Both the position numbers and the translations under genes were made by a program. This document shows positions 57,467 through 64,000 of a stretch of 64,000 bases of DNA, one piece after another. This DNA comes from Rhizobium leguminosarum (GTDB lineage Bacteria > Pseudomonadota > Alphaproteobacteria > Rhizobiales > Rhizobiaceae): contig NZ_CP016286.1 in NCBI RefSeq assembly GCF_001679785.1, forward strand, positions 1,116,001 through 1,180,000, given 5' to 3'. Below the pieces are notes generated by a model, which was not told where the DNA came from, did not search any database, and saw nothing but the letters and a program-made list of their open reading frames with translations. Position 1 is the stretch's first letter. Each line of letters opens with the position of its first letter.

Positions 57467-59101
57467 ATGATCGACGCAGCGAACACCACAGCGCCCGCCT
57501 CACGCTATCTCATCGGCGTCGATGTCGGCACTGGAAGCGCGCGTGCCGGCCTCTTTGATCTGGCGGGCCCGCTGCTGGCGGTGGCCAAGCGGGATATTTC
57601 CCTCTATCGGGAGGCCGGCACCATTGTCGAGCAGTCGAGTACAGAAATCTGGGACGCCGTCTGTGATGTTATCCGCGAGGTGATCATGGCTGCCGGGGTG
57701 GATACGGCGGCGATTGTTGGTCTTGGTTTTGATGCGACGTGCTCGCTGGTCGTGCTCGGCGAGGGCGGCCGCCCTCTCGCTGTCGGTGCATCGGAGGATC
57801 CCAACCGCGACATTATCGTCTGGATGGACCACCGTGCTGTCGTCCAGGCGGAACGGATCAACGATATGGGGCACGATGTCCTGCGATATGTGGGCGGGCG
57901 GATTTCGCCCGAGATGGAGACGCCGAAGATTCTTTGGCTAAAGCAGAATCGACCGGAAACCTTCGATGCGGCGTGGCAATTTTTCGACCTCGCCGATTTC
58001 CTTACTTGGAAGGCAACCGGCGACCTTGCGCGCTCCACCTGCACCGTGACCTGCAAATGGACCTATCTTGCCCACGAGCAAAGATGGGACCCGACCTATT
58101 TCCAAGAGATCGGTCTCGGGTCACTTGCCGACGAAGGCTTCGCCCGGATCGGCACGCGCATCGTCGAGCCAGGAACACCGCTAGGGCAGGGACTGACGGC
58201 GGAGGCCGCGAAGGCCATGGGATTGCAGCCAGGAACTCCAGTCGCCGCTGGTATGATCGACGCTCATGCTGGCGGCATCGGCACCGTTGGTATTGGTGGC
58301 CGCCCGGGTGCCAATCTCGCCTATGTCTTCGGAACATCGTCGTGTACCATGACTTCGACGATCGAGCCCGTCTTCGTGCCGGGTGTTTGGGGACCGTATT
58401 ATTCAGCCATGGTTCCTGGCATGTGGCTCAATGAAGGGGGACAAAGCGCTGCCGGTGCCGCGATCGATCAACTGCTGGCGTTTCATCCTGCCGCAGTCGA
58501 AGCGCATGAGATGGCAGAACAACGACATGTGCCGCTGCCGGTCCTGATCGCAAATGCCGCCGCTGAAAAAGCCGGCGCAATGTCGGAGGCCGTACGCTTA
58601 GCGGCGGGCCTGCATGTCGTTCCCGAATTTCTTGGCAATCGCGCACCCTTTGCCGATCCGCATGCCCGAGCGGTGATCGCAGGCCTTGGCATGGAGCGCG
58701 ATTTCGACAGTCTCGTGGCGCTGTACGTGGCAGGGCTCTGTGGCATCGGTTATGGTCTGCGACAGATCATCGAGACCCAAGCTCAAGCCGGTGCGCATAT
58801 CGAAAGCGTCGTCATCAGTGGCGGTGCGGGGCAGCATGAACTGGTCCGACAGATACTTGCCGACGCCTGTGGCGCGCCGGTGGTGGGGACTGTATCGGAA
58901 GAGCCGGTTCTGCTTGGTTCGGCTATCCTTGGAGCGGTTGCAGGCGGTGCTTTTCCGGACGTAGTCTCGGCGATGAAACGGTTGTGCAGTCCTGCGCATG
59001 TTTATAGGCCGGCGGGGGGCGCGTTGGCGGAGATTCATGCCAAACGCTACTCGGCCTTTGCTGCATTACAGAAGCTGGCGAGAGGGCTGAAAGATAGTTG
59101 A
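57467..59101 (+). CDS. rbtK: D-ribulokinase-type FGGY kinase
   Basis: The 544-residue protein has the N-terminal phosphate loop YLIGVDVGTGSARAGLFD and GLGFDATCSLVVL. The ADP-binding AGMIDAHAGGIGTVG contains the catalytic Asp, and VVISGGAGQHELVRQIL closes the FGGY domain. It matches the pentulose-kinase branch (FGGY_RbtK-like). It would phosphorylate the D-ribulose made by RbtD to D-ribulose-5-phosphate, which enters the pentose phosphate pathway. It is the last gene of module B. Confidence 0.85.
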   Translation: MIDAANTTAPASRYLIGVDVGTGSARAGLFDLAGPLLAVAKRDISLYREAGTIVEQSSTEIWDAVCDVIREVIMAAGVDTAAIVGLGFDATCSLVVLGEGGRPLAVGASEDPNRDIIVWMDHRAVVQAERINDMGHDVLRYVGGRISPEMETPKILWLKQNRPETFDAAWQFFDLADFLTWKATGDLARSTCTVTCKWTYLAHEQRWDPTYFQEIGLGSLADEGFARIGTRIVEPGTPLGQGLTAEAAKAMGLQPGTPVAAGMIDAHAGGIGTVGIGGRPGANLAYVFGTSSCTMTSTIEPVFVPGVWGPYYSAMVPGMWLNEGGQSAAGAAIDQLLAFHPAAVEAHEMAEQRHVPLPVLIANAAAEKAGAMSEAVRLAAGLHVVPEFLGNRAPFADPHARAVIAGLGMERDFDSLVALYVAGLCGIGYGLRQIIETQAQAGAHIESVVISGGAGQHELVRQILADACGAPVVGTVSEEPVLLGSAILGAVAGGAFPDVVSAMKRLCSPAHVYRPAGGALAEIHAKRYSAFAALQKLARGLKDS

Positions 59102-59438
59102 GTTTTGCTCAGAGCCGTCCGGCTGAGATTATCAACTAAAGTGTGTAAAAGTCTTTCCTGTAAATGCCTGTCAGCGCGGAGTAAGCTATGGGTTTAGCTG
59201 TCAAAATTAGCATCAGCGCCTTGTCTGCACCCTAGCAAATGACGAAGGAAAGGAAAGAGAATCGCGCTTCAGCTCGATACAACAGTCGGAGCTGGAGGCG
59301 CTGGCGGTGTCCGCAATTCTCGAACACCGTTGCCTGATCGCCGCCGACAACGCTGTCCACGAAGAATGGACTCACGCGGCGTCAGACCCGGCGGTTTCCG
59401 GCGCCGTTTCTAAGCATTGGCTCCGGTCCGGGCATCTG
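59102..59438. other. Right end of the island, no gene seen
   Basis: Between the kinase stop and the DUF1294 fragment there is no supported gene. A plus-strand frame at 59250-59400 (EALAVSAILEHRCLIAADN) could be a remnant of a mobile-element gene but has no recognised motif. A weak hairpin (CTCAGAGCCG, CGGCTGAG) follows the kinase stop at about 59109-59129. Confidence 0.4.
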
Positions 59439-59560
59439 CGCTTGCTGATGCGCCGCTTGCCTTGGCGGGCCGCCTGCTTGTCCCTGAGATAGATCGAAAA
59501 CACCAAAAGGTTCAGCGCCAGAAACAGGAAGGCCCATTTGATAACATCGATCATCGTCAT
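59439..59560 (-). pseudogene. DUF1294 gene, 5' fragment (right side of island)
   Basis: From ATG 59560 the minus strand codes [20 protein letters not shown] then FSIYLRDKQAARQGKRRISK, the first half of a DUF1294 protein, including the DK-x-AA-x-x-G motif. After about 59439 the frame runs into RCPDRSQCLE, which does not fit the family. The second half is at 30912-31103. In the uninterrupted chromosome the gene would lie between the GNAT gene and gatB. Confidence 0.8.
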
Positions 59561-59688
59561 GGGGGGGCCGTACCGCGTCTCCGTTAATGGACGGCAAAAC
59601 CGCGATGCGCTCCATGGCGAAAGCCTTGCACCGGCACGCCATTTCCTTTACCTCACAGTGGAAAAGAACAGCCTGCAAAGAGCATCAC

Positions 59689-61191
59689 ATGACCCTTGTC
59701 GACGTCCGCACGCCTGATCCGAAACGCTTCATCCCCGGCGCCACCGGCGACTGGGAAGTCATCGTTGGCATGGAAGTCCACGCCCAGGTGCTGTCCAATT
59801 CGAAGCTTTTCTCCGGCGCTTCGACGGAATTCGGCAAGCCGCAGAATTCGAATGTCTCGATGGTCGACGCTGCCATGCCCGGCATGCTGCCTGTCATCAA
59901 TGAGGAATGCGTTAAGCAGGCGGTGCGCACCGGCCTCGGCCTGAAAGCACAGATCAACAAGCGCTCGCTGTTTGATCGCAAAAACTATTTCTATCCTGAC
60001 CTGCCGCAGGGCTATCAGATCTCGCAGTTCAAGGATCCGATCGTCGGCGAGGGCAAGATCGTCATTTCACTTGGGCCAGACCGCCAGGGCCAGTTCGAGG
60101 ATATCGAGATCGGCATCGAGCGCCTGCATCTGGAGCAGGATGCCGGCAAGTCGATGCATGACCAGCACGCGACCATGTCCTATGTCGACCTCAACCGTTC
60201 CGGTGTCGCGCTGATGGAGATCGTCTCCAAGCCCGACATGCGCTCGTCCGACGAGGCCAAGGCCTATATGACCAAGCTGCGCTCGATCGTGCGTTATCTC
60301 GGCACCTGCGACGGCAACATGGACGAGGGCTCTATGCGTGCCGACGTCAACGTCTCCGTCCGCCGTCCGGGCGAGGATTTCGGCACGCGTTGCGAGATCA
60401 AGAACGTCAACTCCATCCGTTTCATCGGCCAGGCGATCGAATATGAAGCCCGTCGCCAGATCGGCATTCTGGAGGACGGTGGCAAGATCGATCAGGAGAC
60501 CCGCCTCTTCGACCCGAACAAGGGCGAGACGCGTTCGATGCGCTCCAAGGAGGATGCGCACGACTATCGTTATTTCCCCGATCCTGATCTGCTGCCGCTC
60601 GAATTCGACGACGCCTTTATCAAGACGCTCGAAGCCGATCTGCCGGAATTGCCTGACGACAAGAAGGAGCGCTTCGTGCGCGAGCTCGGCCTGTCGATCT
60701 ACGACGCCTCGGTGCTCGTTTCCGAAAAAGCGATCGCTGATTATTTCGAAGCCGTCGCCGCAGGCCGTGACGGCAAGACGGCCGCCAACTGGGTGATCAA
60801 CGATCTGCTCGGCGCACTGAACCGCACCGGCAAGGACATCGAGCAGACGCCGGTTTCGCCGGCCCAGCTCGGCGCCATCATCGATCTCATCAAGGCGGGA
60901 ACCATATCCGGCAAGATCGCCAAGGATCTCTTCGAGATCGTGCTCGCCGAGGGCGGCGATCCCGCCGAGATCGTCGAGGCGCGCGGCATGAAGCAGGTGA
61001 CCGATACCGGCGCGATCGAAAAGGCCGTGGACGAGATCATCGCCGCCAATCCCGATCAGGTCGAAAAGGTCAAGGCGAAACCGACCATGGCAGCATGGTT
61101 CGTCGGCCAGGTGATGAAGGCGACCGGCGGCAAGGCCAATCCGCAGGCTGTCCAGGCCCTCGTCAAAGCGAAGCTCGGCATCGAGGAGTAG
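59689..61191 (+). CDS. gatB: Asp-tRNA(Asn)/Glu-tRNA(Gln) amidotransferase subunit B
   Basis: From ATG 59689 the product is 500 residues. It has [20 protein letters not shown] near the start, [39 protein letters not shown] and a helical C-terminal tail ([18 protein letters not shown]). GatB binds and activates the misacylated tRNA. A longer frame from 59587 adds 34 implausible residues. Its partner genes gatC-gatA lie 30 kb upstream because of the island. Confidence 0.95.
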   Translation: MTLVDVRTPDPKRFIPGATGDWEVIVGMEVHAQVLSNSKLFSGASTEFGKPQNSNVSMVDAAMPGMLPVINEECVKQAVRTGLGLKAQINKRSLFDRKNYFYPDLPQGYQISQFKDPIVGEGKIVISLGPDRQGQFEDIEIGIERLHLEQDAGKSMHDQHATMSYVDLNRSGVALMEIVSKPDMRSSDEAKAYMTKLRSIVRYLGTCDGNMDEGSMRADVNVSVRRPGEDFGTRCEIKNVNSIRFIGQAIEYEARRQIGILEDGGKIDQETRLFDPNKGETRSMRSKEDAHDYRYFPDPDLLPLEFDDAFIKTLEADLPELPDDKKERFVRELGLSIYDASVLVSEKAIADYFEAVAAGRDGKTAANWVINDLLGALNRTGKDIEQTPVSPAQLGAIIDLIKAGTISGKIAKDLFEIVLAEGGDPAEIVEARGMKQVTDTGAIEKAVDEIIAANPDQVEKVKAKPTMAAWFVGQVMKATGGKANPQAVQALVKAKLGIEE

Positions 61192-61193
61192 CG

Positions 61194-61694
61194 GTGTATT
61201 TCGTCCGCACCGCCGGCGAGCGCGACCTGGAGAAGGTGCGCGCCCTCTTGGTGGAGAGCTTTCATGCCACCTATGACGGCCTGCATGGCAGAGCCAAGGT
61301 GGCGGATCTGATCGCCCATCTCTTTTCGCCCGCGGCGCTGAAGACGCGCCTCGTGCGAAAGGATGCCGAATTCCTCGTTGCCGATGACGGCCGCAATATT
61401 GGCGGCATGGGGTATGCGGCAATGTCGCAGCAATCGACGAAGACGGTCATGCTGCATCTCCTCTATGTCCGGCCGGCGCTGCAGCGCCAGGGTATCGGCC
61501 GCGATATCTTCGCCGAACTCGAAACCTGCTTTCCCGATGCGGAGATCATGCGCCTCGAAGTCGAACCGCAGAATGCCGCGGCGATCGCCTTCTATCGCAC
61601 GCATGGCTTCACCGAGGTTGGCCGCAACGAGAATGACGTGGCCGGACAATCCGGCATTCCGGCATTGGTGTTGGAGAAGCGCTTGGCGGGTTAA
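61194..61694 (+). CDS. GNAT-family N-acetyltransferase
   Basis: From GTG 61194 (GAGGAG upstream, 2 bp after the gatB stop) the product is 166 residues. It has RPALQRQGIGRDIFAELE as acetyl-CoA-binding motif and EPQNAAAIAFYRTHGFTEVG at the end of the fold. It is likely co-transcribed with gatB. The acceptor is unknown. Confidence 0.8.
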   Translation: MYFVRTAGERDLEKVRALLVESFHATYDGLHGRAKVADLIAHLFSPAALKTRLVRKDAEFLVADDGRNIGGMGYAAMSQQSTKTVMLHLLYVRPALQRQGIGRDIFAELETCFPDAEIMRLEVEPQNAAAIAFYRTHGFTEVGRNENDVAGQSGIPALVLEKRLAG

Positions 61695-62317
61695 ACGCCT
61701 GTATCGTTGAGTGCCTTGTGGTGGGTGTGGTAGGTCTGGAGCAGTTGCATCAGTCGATCCTTGCTGACGGTAAGACCACTCGTTTCGATGCGCAGTTGCC
61801 GAAGATCATTCGTCGCACGTGCGGTATGGAATAGTGAGAATACCGGTTTGCGACCCTGAATGCTGTCTGGTCGGCACCAGACAGCGATTGTATCTCCAGT
61901 GCCTTCTGCGTCCGTTCCCGGCGATGCGGACAACAGGTTGCCCAGAACGAGAAAAATTGTTCGCAAAATCCTTTGCGCCAGCGTGGGTGCCGCCGCCTCG
62001 ATGCGTGCGACTGCCGGCCACGGAATTAATTCTTGCATTAGCCGAAGATCTTTGAAGCCATTTGGGCCTATCGCAATGATCGTCTTATTGGAAAAAAAGA
62101 TCAGGACATAAAGATTGCAAAATAGGTAGTACGCAATTGGCGGCCCACAGAGCAGAGACAGGAAAAACGAATTCAAAGTCCTATCGAAAATCCAGAAGCC
62201 GAAAACAATTATCACCAGTGTTGATAGTGCAATTCTAAGCCGAATATCCCTAGCGGAGTATCTGACCTCACGGACATCGCTCAAGAACATCCGTCTTTTT
62301 CCTTCCGCAACAATCAT
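61691..62317 (-). CDS. Hypothetical membrane protein with PH-like region
   Basis: The product from ATG 62317 is about 208 residues. It has two membrane segments (ALSTLVIIVFGFWIF and SLLCGPPIAYYLFCNLYVLI), then a soluble region with IGPNGFKDLRLMQELIPWPA, which resembles the STM3941/YcxB-type PH-like domain. Function unknown. Its 3' end overlaps the GNAT gene by 4 bp and its upstream region faces another GNAT gene. A longer frame to 62383 is possible. Base composition is more AT-rich than the neighbours. Confidence 0.6.
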   Translation of the reverse strand: MIVAEGKRRMFLSDVREVRYSARDIRLRIALSTLVIIVFGFWIFDRTLNSFFLSLLCGPPIAYYLFCNLYVLIFFSNKTIIAIGPNGFKDLRLMQELIPWPAVARIEAAAPTLAQRILRTIFLVLGNLLSASPGTDAEGTGDTIAVWCRPDSIQGRKPVFSLFHTARATNDLRQLRIETSGLTVSKDRLMQLLQTYHTHHKALNDTGV

Positions 62318-62348
62318 CGTCCGATTTTTACATAGGTAGAAAAGTGTG

Positions 62349-62813
62349 ATGCCACAAGATTTGAATATCCGTGAAGCTCGCAAGGACGACCTGCCGGCGC
62401 TCGTGGCAATGTTTGCCGCCGACGCACTCGGCGGTCACGGCGATACCACGGAAGCTGAAGCTTTCCCGGATTATCTCAGGGCCTTCGTCGCCATCGAGGC
62501 TTCGCCTGACCAGACGCTTTACGTCGCAGAGCGCAGAGGCGAGGTCGTCGGCACATTTCAGACGATGGTGACGACCTCGCTCGCCGGCCGCGGCTCCTCG
62601 GCGATGATCATCGAGGCGGTGCAGACGCGCGCCGATATGCGCGGGCAGGGGGTCGGCGCGCTGATGATCGAATTTGCCATTGCCGAGGCAAAAGGCCGCG
62701 GTATCGGGCGGGTAGCGTTGACCTCGAATGCAGTGCGCAAGGATGCCCATCGCTTCTACGAAAGGCTGGGCTTCAAGCCCTCGCATCTGGGCTTCAAGAT
62801 GGCTTTGAAATGA
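62349..62813 (+). CDS. GNAT-family N-acetyltransferase
   Basis: The 154-residue protein has QTRADMRGQGVGALMIEFAI (RGQGVG acetyl-CoA loop) and RKDAHRFYERLGFKPSHLGF at the end. It is close in pattern to small rhizobial acetyltransferases. GTG 62346 is an alternative start one codon earlier. No substrate can be assigned. Confidence 0.82.
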   Translation: MPQDLNIREARKDDLPALVAMFAADALGGHGDTTEAEAFPDYLRAFVAIEASPDQTLYVAERRGEVVGTFQTMVTTSLAGRGSSAMIIEAVQTRADMRGQGVGALMIEFAIAEAKGRGIGRVALTSNAVRKDAHRFYERLGFKPSHLGFKMALK

Positions 62814-62916
62814 CCCATGGCCGTCGTGGAATCGCTGGACAATTCGGCTTGGCGACGGCATAAGCGAGGAAACGAATTCTGGTTTGGCTCGCGTCTGGCG
62901 GGCACAAGGAAAAGAC

Positions 62917-63315
62917 ATGTGGAATCTTCTGGTTCAGACCTTTACCTGGTGGAACGGTCAGACGATGGGCACGCGTTTTGCGACCTGGCGTTTTGGCAAG
63001 CGCGTCGGCGAGGATGAATTCGGCAACGTCTACTACGAAGGCGGCATGTCCTCCTACGGTCTGCCGAGGCGTTGGGTGATCTACAAGGGTTATGCCGAAG
63101 CCTCCGCCATTCCGCCAGGCTGGCATGGCTGGATGCATCATCGCACAGACGTGCCGCCGTCCAAGGAGACCTACGTCGCCAAGGAGTGGCAGAAGCCCCA
63201 CCGTCCCAACCATACCGGTTCGCCGCAGGCCTATCGTCCGCCGGGTTCCATCGCCGTTCCGGGCGAGCGTCCGCGCGTCACCGGCGATTACGACGCCTGG
63301 ACGCCAGGCAACTGA
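62917..63315 (+). CDS. NDUFA12-like complex I accessory subunit
   Basis: The roughly 132-residue protein contains WWNGQTMGTRFATWRFGKRV, then DEFGNVYYEG, RRWVIYKGYAEASAIPPGWHGWMHH (read as RWVIYKGYAEASAIPP and WHGWMHH). This is the NDUFA12/B17.2 pattern. It is a known extra subunit of alphaproteobacterial NADH:ubiquinone oxidoreductase. ATG 62917 with AAGGAAAAG upstream is preferred over the start at 62884. Confidence 0.92.
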   Translation: MWNLLVQTFTWWNGQTMGTRFATWRFGKRVGEDEFGNVYYEGGMSSYGLPRRWVIYKGYAEASAIPPGWHGWMHHRTDVPPSKETYVAKEWQKPHRPNHTGSPQAYRPPGSIAVPGERPRVTGDYDAWTPGN

Positions 63316-63430
63316 GACGGCTCGACCGGGCGATCCCAAGACCCGGCTTTTGGCCACAATTGACCTTTACCCGCAGGTTGGCCGCGCTTGACCGCGGCTG
63401 TGAACTGAAAATGTCTGGAGACGGGTACAT

Positions 63431-63865
63431 ATGAAGCTCTTCACGCGGAACCTGGTCCTGCGTGCCGCCGGATCGCTGCTGGCGCTCTCGGCCCTGCTTC
63501 CGCCAGTTGCGGCAAATGCCGCACGCATCGAAAATCCGGTTGCCGTCTTTTCCGGCCTCGACAAGATCACCGGCCGCATCACGACGTTCGACGTCTATGT
63601 CAATGAGACGGTACAGTTCGGTGCGCTGCAGGTGACACCGAAGGCCTGTTATTCGCGCGACCAGTCGGAAGCACAGAAGATCGACGGTTTCGTCGAGGTC
63701 GACGAGATCACCCTTGACCGCAAGATCCGCCGCATCTTCACTGGCTGGATGTTCGCCGCCAGCCCGGGCCTCAACGCGGTCGAGCACCCGATCTACGACG
63801 TCTGGCTGAAGGACTGCAAGGCAAACTCGGATGTCCCGTCTCCCGACGGCGCCAAGGCGAAATAG
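63431..63865 (+). CDS. DUF2155 periplasmic protein
   Basis: The 144-residue protein has a signal peptide (LVLRAAGSLLALSALLPPVAANA). The DUF2155 domain follows: LDKITGRITTFDVYVNET, LQVTPKACYSRD, and GWMFAASPGLNAVEHPIYDVW. The domain is found with NDUFA12-like genes in alphaproteobacteria, as here. The exact function is unknown. GGAG precedes the ATG. Confidence 0.88.
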   Translation: MKLFTRNLVLRAAGSLLALSALLPPVAANAARIENPVAVFSGLDKITGRITTFDVYVNETVQFGALQVTPKACYSRDQSEAQKIDGFVEVDEITLDRKIRRIFTGWMFAASPGLNAVEHPIYDVWLKDCKANSDVPSPDGAKAK

Positions 63866-63925
63866 CTGCATCTTCGTTAGGCTGGCATCTCCATATGCGC
63901 CTGATCCTCATGTGCTATCCGTAGG

Positions 63926-64000
63926 TCACCTCGGAGGATCGTCCCGCTCGATCAAAACCTCCATCGGATAATGATCGTCAGAAAGCCAGGTGCGGCGATT
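63926..64000 (-). CDS. 3' end of an unidentified gene (cut by window edge)
   Basis: A minus-strand frame is open from the window end to a TGA at 63926, giving NRRTWLSDDHYPMEVLIERDD and a few more residues. In related genomes this place is often held by aat, but the tail is too short to identify. Confidence 0.35.
   Translation of the reverse strand, partial: NRRTWLSDDHYPMEVLIERDDPPR

Larger units (their letters stand above)
31104..59438. mobile_element. 28.3 kb accessory island inserted in a DUF1294 gene
   Basis: The two ends are set by the split DUF1294 gene, whose halves lie on the same strand in the correct relative order. The island holds two insertion sequences at its left end, an interrupted SDR gene, an HxlR regulator and two polyol/sugar catabolic modules. 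It contains no RIME-type element, while five copies occur in the first 27 kb of the window. No integrase of tyrosine or serine type, no tRNA at the ends and no target duplication longer than 2-3 bp is visible, so the insertion mechanism is unknown. Confidence 0.75.

Overview
The window looks like a chromosomal segment of a fast-growing Rhizobium, most likely of the R. leguminosarum / R. etli group. The reasons are a fused SecDF, an NDUFA12-type complex I accessory gene, paired DUF1127 genes next to a small RNA with anti-Shine-Dalgarno loops, RIME-type intergenic repeats, and housekeeping genes that all read as alphaproteobacterial. This assignment is by recognition, not by database search.

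Core part 1 (1-31.1 kb). The end of serS leads into surE-pcm and a LysM/LytM lipoprotein. A DUF815 ATPase gene lies on the other strand, followed by yajC-secDF-(NDUFAF3-like)-(NDUFAF6-like) and trmFO. Next come two DUF1127 genes, a small RNA on the minus strand, a frameshifted DUF2157 gene with its GDYXXLXY partner, tRNA-Leu(UAG) and tig. After these lie a radical SAM/B12 gene, an EEP-family gene, sthA, a lactate-oxidase-type gene, radC, map, a TetR regulator, ruvX, a UPF0173 hydrolase, gatC-gatA, and a YjhX-like gene facing a GNAT gene.

Accessory island (about 31.10-59.44 kb). A DUF1294 gene that should lie between the GNAT gene and gatB is cut in two. Its C-terminal part is at 30912-31103 and its N-terminal part is at 59439-59560, both on the minus strand. 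The roughly 28.3 kb between them is therefore an insertion. It begins with two unrelated insertion sequences, the second of which separates the two halves of an SDR gene. It then carries two polyol/sugar modules. Module A is a SorC-type regulator, an FGGY kinase and a frameshifted rpiB, divergent from a long operon: AraM/G1PDH-like dehydrogenase, HAD phosphatase, GlpD-like flavoprotein, CUT1 ABC transporter with a Tat-type binding protein, SDR, RhaD-like aldolase-dehydrogenase fusion and GpsA-like dehydrogenase. Module B is a LacI regulator divergent from a CUT2 ABC transporter, ribitol 2-dehydrogenase and D-ribulokinase, which gives a complete ribitol to D-ribulose-5-phosphate route. Both modules have clear candidate operators in their divergent promoters.

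Core part 2 (59.4-64 kb). The DUF1294 5' fragment is followed by gatB, two GNAT genes, a membrane protein, the NDUFA12-like gene and a DUF2155 gene. The window ends inside an unidentified minus-strand gene.

The least familiar content is module A. It combines three dehydrogenase families known for different glycerol phosphates (G1PDH, GlpD, GpsA) with an aldolase, a phosphatase and a dedicated ABC transporter. Its substrate cannot be read from the sequence.
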